From positions 1 through 44,860 of IMG/VR virus record IMGVR_UViG_3300045921_000216: a DNA stretch of 44,860 nucleotides. The stretch is one strand, 5' to 3'. Positions within the stretch are counted from its first letter, which is position 1, and the number at the start of each line of letters is the position of its first letter. The position numbers were made by a program, and so were the translations under genes. Positions 41,309 to 44,860 of this stretch are shown in pieces. This DNA is from a virus. Below the pieces are notes generated by a model, which made no database searches, had not been told where the DNA came from, and worked only from the letters and a program-made list of their open reading frames with translations.

Positions 41309-41455
41309 TCAGACGCGCCGTGCAGCTCGCTCTGGCGATCCTGCGGCGAATAGGTCTTGTCGTACCACCATCGGGGTGCTCGGCGCGCAGAACGGCTCTG
41401 ACGGCTTCATCTGCTTGTTGGTGATCTCGACGCTGGAAGCGACGACGTTGGTCAT
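41309..41455 (-). CDS. very small hypothetical protein
   Basis: 48 residues; ATG at 41455 overlaps the stop of the preceding minus-strand gene (ATGA). No motif apart from a single Cys. Support is the overlap with its neighbour; function unknown. Confidence 0.45.
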   Translation of the reverse strand: MTNVVASSVEITNKQMKPSEPFCAPSTPMVVRQDLFAAGSPERAARRV

Positions 41456-41652
41456 CGGACGTTTCGCGGAAGGCGAGCGCACTCGGCGCACACGTCGACC
41501 GGCACGAGCGCTGTTAGTACCCGGCCGGTCGACGTGGTGGATGTGAACCGTTCGAGGCGCTGCGCGTGCTGCCCGGCGGGGAGCGCAGCACCGCACGAAG
41601 CGCAGTAGCCGACGACGGGATCGACTGGTGGCATCGTCGCGTCATGCTTCAT
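41452..41652 (-). CDS. small zinc-ribbon protein
   Basis: 66 residues; ATG at 41652 with GGAGA about 6 bases upstream. YCASCGAALP near the N-terminus and VCAEC near the C-terminus form a four-cysteine ribbon. Part of a run of zinc-ribbon genes in the right-hand minus-strand module. Confidence 0.65.
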   Translation of the reverse strand: MKHDATMPPVDPVVGYCASCGAALPAGQHAQRLERFTSTTSTGRVLTALVPVDVCAECARLPRNVR

Positions 41653-41806
41653 CGTGGTCTCCGTCCGTGAGCACACTCCGGACGAGCTGCCGGGCACGCT
41701 CGAATGAGAGCGGCGCCAAGCGGTCGCCGGAGTTGTCGACGACACGACGAGCGTCATAGCTCGCAGCGATGCACTCGTGCGCTTCTTGCAGCTCGACGAC
41801 CGTCAT
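41642..41806 (-). CDS. small hypothetical protein
   Basis: 54 residues; ATG at 41806 overlaps the upstream gene's stop, and its own stop overlaps the next start region. Helical; includes QEAHECIAASYDARRVV and FERARQLVRSVL. No function assigned. Confidence 0.5.
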   Translation of the reverse strand: MTVVELQEAHECIAASYDARRVVDNSGDRLAPLSFERARQLVRSVLTDGDHDEA

Positions 41807-42033
41807 CGGACGGCCTCGAGAAGGCGGCGCTGTTCGTGCTCGGCGAGTTCACACGTGCGGCGCAGCGAACGAGCTATCCGCAACGCAGCTTCGAGCTCGC
41901 GAACGACGTGGTCCACCTTGTCGATCGCTCTGGTTGGTCCGTCGAGCGGGTCGAGCGCGAACGTCAAGTCGGAGATCGTGTCGGCCTTCTCGAACAGAGT
42001 GGCCGCTTGCTGTTTGAACGGGTGCGGCATCAT
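41803..42033 (-). CDS. small helical hypothetical protein
   Basis: 76 residues; ATG at 42033, overlapping the previous stop, with GGAGGAA about 12 bases upstream. Long charged helices (DKVDHVVRELEAALRIARSLRRT) suggest an oligomeric helical bundle. Unknown function. Confidence 0.6.
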   Translation of the reverse strand: MMPHPFKQQAATLFEKADTISDLTFALDPLDGPTRAIDKVDHVVRELEAALRIARSLRRTCELAEHEQRRLLEAVR

Positions 42034-42311
42034 GATCGGTTTCGTTCCTCCGCGGTGAGTGATGGATGATGCTTGCGCTGGCACGAGCTGCACGGATCGT
42101 CGAGCGTCCCGCGCATGAACTCCCACGGGTTCGGGCGGTGCTGGCGGTCGAGGTCAACGACTTCGCGGCAGATCCGGCACTCGAGCCCGGCGAACGGGAA
42201 GTCGCCGAAGTCGCCGACGAACACGCGGCACGTCGAGCACCAGCCGATGTCGTCGTCGGTGTCGTAGTCGTCGAGCGTGTTGCCGCAGTCGGCGCATCGG
42301 ACTGGGTTCAC
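42030..42311 (-). CDS. multi-CxxC zinc-binding protein
   Basis: 93 residues from a GTG overlapping the neighbour's stop. Four CxxC pairs: CADC, CSTC, CRIC and CSSC, i.e. two zinc ribbons in tandem. Ends with an SLTAEER segment. Probably a nucleic-acid-binding or adaptor protein. Confidence 0.65.
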   Translation of the reverse strand: MNPVRCADCGNTLDDYDTDDDIGWCSTCRVFVGDFGDFPFAGLECRICREVVDLDRQHRPNPWEFMRGTLDDPCSSCQRKHHPSLTAEERNRS

Positions 42312-42568
42312 GCTCGGCCTCCGACGCGGAACAGCGGTACCGGGTCGAATCCGAACGCTCGGGCGAGGCGCTCCGACGCGACGACCGTCGCGTACAGCTT
42401 GTCGTAGGCGGCGAGGTCGAGCCGCGTGTGGTGCTTGCCCGTCCAGATCCGGCGGAGGTTCTCGTCGTCGAGTTTGGCGGTCGGGTTCGCTGCGAGTTCC
42501 TTGCAGCGCGGACAGTCGAGTTGGAGGCCGACTTCGTGTGATGGCGGGTGTGGTGTGTGCGCGGTCAT
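42308..42568 (-). CDS. small hypothetical protein with CxxC
   Basis: 86 residues; ATG at 42568 with AAGGAG about 7 bases upstream. LDCPRCKEL at about residue 18 and a helical C-terminal half (YDKLYATVVASERLARAFG). Unknown function. Confidence 0.6.
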   Translation of the reverse strand: MTAHTPHPPSHEVGLQLDCPRCKELAANPTAKLDDENLRRIWTGKHHTRLDLAAYDKLYATVVASERLARAFGFDPVPLFRVGGRA

Positions 42569-42780
42569 GTGGTTGCTCCTTCGTGTTGGTGGCGGTATGC
42601 GAGCCCGACGTCAATGCGGGCTCGTGCGGCTTCGATTCCGGCTTCGTGCCGGTACTCGTCCCACAGCGCGGCGTGGCTGCGGCAAAGGTCGCGTGGGCGA
42701 TTACCGTCCCATCGTTCGGTCTTTGCTCGGGCGGAGCATAGCCGGCCGTCTGCCAGCACCGCTTCGCACCTACTGTTCAT
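42565..42780 (-). CDS. small zinc-finger-like protein
   Basis: 71 residues; ATG at 42780 with GGAGG about 8 bases upstream. MNSRCEAVLADGRLCSARA followed by RDLCRSHAALW gives C...C...C..H, the pattern of a small zinc finger found in many phage proteins. Overlaps the next gene by four bases. Confidence 0.65.
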   Translation of the reverse strand: MNSRCEAVLADGRLCSARAKTERWDGNRPRDLCRSHAALWDEYRHEAGIEAARARIDVGLAYRHQHEGATT

Positions 42781-42854
42781 CGTTACGACCTCCGTTGTTC
42801 GACTGCGACGATCGCGTCGACCGTCCGCGCTGGTAATCACCGATCGTCGTGCTC

Positions 42855-43241
42855 TTAGAGCAGGATTTCATCGGTCGATGCGGGGTTCTTTGCGGGGGCA
42901 TCCCGGGGCTCGTCGGGCGATCCGGATGGGGAGCGGTCTGCGCGGCTGCCGAGAAGCGACACGCGGTTCGCGACGACCTCGACCGTTGACCTCTTCTGTC
43001 CGTCCTTCGTCTCCCACGAGCGATACGCTAGTCGGCCTTCGATGCCGAGACGTCGCCCGGTCGTGACGTACTTGTTGACGACTTCCGCTTGGCGCCCGAA
43101 GCACACGACGGTGAAGAAGTCGGCGAGTTCGGTCCCGGGTCGGTTGACCGCTAGGCGGAACGTTGCAACGGCCTTCCCGTCACTCGTGTATCGAAGCTCG
43201 GGATCGCTCGCGGCGTTCCCGATCATTGCGGCGATGTTCAT
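42855..43241 (-). CDS. ssb: single-stranded DNA-binding protein
   Basis: 128 residues; ATG at 43241 with AAGGAG upstream. OB-fold start (MNIAAMIGNAASDPELRY), then VATFRLAVNRPG, DFFTVVCFGRQAEVVNKYV and GIEGRLAYRSW are classic SSB signatures; the acidic tail ends DEILL. It coats single strands during replication and likely works with the Sak4-like protein. Confidence 0.9.
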   Translation of the reverse strand: MNIAAMIGNAASDPELRYTSDGKAVATFRLAVNRPGTELADFFTVVCFGRQAEVVNKYVTTGRRLGIEGRLAYRSWETKDGQKRSTVEVVANRVSLLGSRADRSPSGSPDEPRDAPAKNPASTDEILL

Positions 43242-43350
43242 GTCGTGTGTCTCCTTGGTGTGGTCTGGTGGTGCGAATCCGGCGACGCGGCGGAGGCCGG
43301 GAAAGCGTAGCCCCTCGGCCTCCGCGTCCGCGCCGGTTGCCGTCTATCGT

Positions 43351-43366
43351 CGGCCGGATCCGGCCG
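43351..43366 (-). terminator. perfect 16-bp palindrome downstream of the 43382 gene
   Basis: CGGCCGGATCCGGCCG directly after the stop of the minus-strand gene at 43382. Could be a hairpin ending that transcript or a protein-binding site. No U-run. Confidence 0.35.
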
Positions 43367-43381
43367 TATGAAGGCCCGTCG

Positions 43382-44116
43382 TCACGACGCTTTCGGGATT
43401 GGCTTCGACGTCGCTGCGCGCTTCGCTCGCGGCTTGGCAGCGGGCTTCTCCTTCGATCCGGGCTCTGCGTGCACGCGGACCTTGTACCCGTCGACGTTCT
43501 CTGGCTTCACTCCAGCGGCCTTCCCGATCGCAGCGCGCACCTTCACGCGCAGCGCCTTCGCTTCGTCCCGCGGCAACTTCCCGTGGTCCCACGCGAGCGG
43601 CTCCCACTTGAGCAGACCGGTGATGAATCGGAGGTACGCATCGGCGTACCCGCTCGGATCCTTCGGCATCTTGATCCCGTCGGGCAGCGCCGGGCGCTCG
43701 TCGACCGGCACGAGTCGAAGATCGGCATCGGGCATCGCGAGCGCGGTCCGGACGTCGATCGCCTTCTTCGATCGCTTCATCGCGGCTGCGCGAGCTTCTG
43801 TGCTCTGCTTCCCTGTGCTCTTCTTCGGCTTCGCGTCCGGGTTCGTTCCAGTGTCCTGCTTGGCGGTCATGTCGTCGTGCTCCTCGTCGTGCTGGATGGA
43901 TGGGTTGCGTGTGTCGATGCCGTTGCGGTACTCGGCGAACGTGCTGCCGATGCCGCCGTCGTCGTCGATCGTGGTGATAGTTGCGTATCCGGGTGGCGGA
44001 CGTGTGATCGCTGCGAATCGTCGAGCGCCCTTCTCGGTAATGAAGTCCCGTCGCTCAACGATGCGGAGCCCGTCCCGGAACCCCCACACATGAACGCGGA
44101 ACCGGGGCTGGTTCAT
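43382..44116 (-). CDS. hypothetical protein, possible fusion with internal start
   Basis: 244 residues from ATG at 44116 (GGAGGG about 7 bases upstream). An ATG at 43870 with its own GAGGAG site would give a 162-residue C-terminal product with no intervening stop. The N-terminal part is small and mixed (FRVHVWGFRDGLRIVERR). The C-terminal part has helices and an Ala/Lys/Pro-rich tail (KPAAKPRAKRAATSKP) like histone- or HU-type tails. Could be a DNA-associated protein; unknown. Confidence 0.55.
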   Translation of the reverse strand: MNQPRFRVHVWGFRDGLRIVERRDFITEKGARRFAAITRPPPGYATITTIDDDGGIGSTFAEYRNGIDTRNPSIQHDEEHDDMTAKQDTGTNPDAKPKKSTGKQSTEARAAAMKRSKKAIDVRTALAMPDADLRLVPVDERPALPDGIKMPKDPSGYADAYLRFITGLLKWEPLAWDHGKLPRDEAKALRVKVRAAIGKAAGVKPENVDGYKVRVHAEPGSKEKPAAKPRAKRAATSKPIPKAS

Positions 44117-44218
44117 GCGGCCCTCCGTTGGTCGTTGGCAGTGGCAATCTCGTCCGTCCATGTTGGCGTCGATCGTGCTCTCTACTCGAACTCGTGCCCG
44201 GGTCGTCGTCGTTCGCGG

Positions 44219-44464
44219 TCAACCGTCGATCTCGTCGAAGCGTGCGGTGCCCTCGTTCCAATCCTCGATGCGAACCGTGCCATTGGGCAGCGCAACGACG
44301 AACAGCGACGTCTCGGCATCGTCGACGACGTCCGCGACGAGCACGTCGGCGGCGACCTCCTCGTCCCACTCGGTTCGGATCGTCGCGCCGTAGCCTTCAT
44401 CGACGAGCTCGAACCCGTTGCGGTCGAGGTAGGCGGCGAAGGCGTTGTTCGTGATGTGCTGCAT
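44219..44464 (-). CDS. small hypothetical early protein
   Basis: 81 residues; ATG at 44464 with AAGGAG about 7 bases upstream. Acidic (DEEVAADVLVADVVDDAE) with beta strands. Immediately downstream of promoter-like element copy 3. Function unknown. Confidence 0.65.
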   Translation of the reverse strand: MQHITNNAFAAYLDRNGFELVDEGYGATIRTEWDEEVAADVLVADVVDDAETSLFVVALPNGTVRIEDWNEGTARFDEIDG

Positions 44465-44491
44465 GGTGGCTCCTTCGGTGGCGATTGGCGG

Positions 44492-44530
44492 GTACATACA
44501 TGTCATCGGCAGCGTCACGCAGACCTTTAG
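44492..44530 (-). promoter_or_regulatory. promoter/operator-like element, copy 3
   Basis: ATCGGCA, eight bases, CAGACCTTTAG at 44505-44530 (plus-strand reading), same spacing as copies 1 and 2. Upstream of the minus-strand gene at 44464. The remaining bases to 44637 show no gene. Confidence 0.55.
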
Positions 44531-44637
44531 TAGAATTTGCGAATCCGTTTCGTTTCAGGCGTCGCTCCCGTCGCGCTCGTGCTCGCGCTAGTGCTTTGGT
44601 TGAGGTCGCGAACGTCGCTCGCGTTCCCGTCCGTTCG

Positions 44638-44663
44638 TCCCCGGGGACCAGCGTCCCCGGGGA
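44638..44663 (-). terminator. 10-bp CCCCGGGG hairpin after the wrap-around gene
   Basis: TCCCCGGGGA twice, self-complementary, with a six-base loop. Lies 14 bases downstream of the stop (44677) of the wrap-around gene on the minus strand, where a terminator is expected. Resembles the hairpin at 7493-7522. Confidence 0.6.
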
Positions 44664-44676
44664 GCCTCGCGTTGGA

Positions 44677-44860
44677 CTACAGCAGCTCGCAGCACGGGCA
44701 GAAGTGCACGTCTGCGACTGCATCGTCCTCGGACATCGAACCTTCGTCGATCATGTCCTCGTAGATCGCGACGGCGACGTCGACGAAGGTGTCGGCCTCG
44801 ATCGTCCGCGGCTGGGCGGCGTCGTGCCGGGAGAGCGTGCGGGCGATGTCTCGGCAGCCG
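44677..44860 (-). CDS. small hypothetical early protein, C-terminal part (wraps to 1-255)
   Basis: The 3' end of the gene whose 5' end is at 1-255 in this window. Stop TAG at 44677-44679. Joining the two window ends gives 87 residues. Encodes the same C-terminal cysteine motif followed by ELL. Confidence 0.75.
   Translation of the reverse strand, partial: GCRDIARTLSRHDAAQPRTIEADTFVDVAVAIYEDMIDEGSMSEDDAVADVHFCPCCELL
44686..44860. repeat. terminal overlap of the contig (copy of 1-175)
   Basis: 175 bases matching positions 1-175 with one difference (44733 A versus 48 T). Shows that the sequence is circular as assembled, or terminally redundant. The mismatch suggests a population variant or a sequencing error. 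Confidence 0.9.

Noticed and set aside
43290-43325. Promoter for ssb around a TACGCT string on the minus strand
   Set aside because: No conserved partner motif and no match to the promoter families seen elsewhere; too weak to list.

Overview
The window is the essentially complete genome of a GC-rich, tailed double-stranded DNA phage with a siphovirus-type late module (terminase, fused portal, HK97-type capsid, long tape measure, no sheath). The first 175 bases recur at 44686-44860 with one mismatch (T at 48, A at 44733). The contig therefore closes on itself to about 44.7 kb, and the gene cut at position 1 is completed at the right end. High GC, frequent GTG starts, strong AAGGAGG ribosome sites, a secreted RPF/transglycosylase-like enzyme and a CHAP endolysin suggest an actinobacterial host; this is inference. 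No integrase, repressor or CRISPR array was seen, so a lytic lifestyle is likely.

Layout. (1) 1-9776, minus strand: small early genes, a RusA-like resolvase, then a tightly coupled block (7477 down to 1954) holding a winged-helix-like protein, QueD, QueE, FolE, QueC, QueF, a DpdA/TGT-like transglycosylase, a ParB-like protein and a YkgJ-like cysteine-cluster protein. Eight consecutive junctions are 4-base stop/start overlaps. Upstream of it lie a Sak4-like RecA-fold ATPase and a Cas4/AddB-style Fe-S nuclease. (2) 9777-9930: divergent promoter region. (3) 9931-17645, plus strand: replication initiator with an internal AT-rich iteron array (probable origin), DnaC-like loader, secreted lytic transglycosylase, DUF2303 protein, metallophosphoesterase, a tRNA-Met-like RNA between strong structures, and many small zinc-ribbon genes ending in an HNH gene. 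(4) 17642-31457: terminase, portal-MuF, protease, scaffold-capsid fusion, head-tail connectors, tail chaperones with a -1 slippery site. (5) 31450-41277: tape measure with M15 peptidase domain, cysteine-rich tail proteins, lysis cassette. (6) 41309-44677, minus strand: small zinc-ribbon genes, SSB and unknowns.

How it works together. The FolE-QueD-QueE-QueC-QueF set is a full GTP-to-preQ1 route. Together with the transglycosylase and ParB-like protein it predicts a phage whose own DNA carries a 7-deazaguanine, most simply 2'-deoxy-preQ1, as protection from restriction. The most novel non-coding signals are a roughly 100-base repeat in three copies (about 1866, 13617 and 30513), a 26-base operator/promoter-like motif in three copies upstream of minus-strand leader genes, a GTCCGAC...TATCGTTCCG promoter family, and the structured leader/tRNA/hairpin island at 14809-15060.
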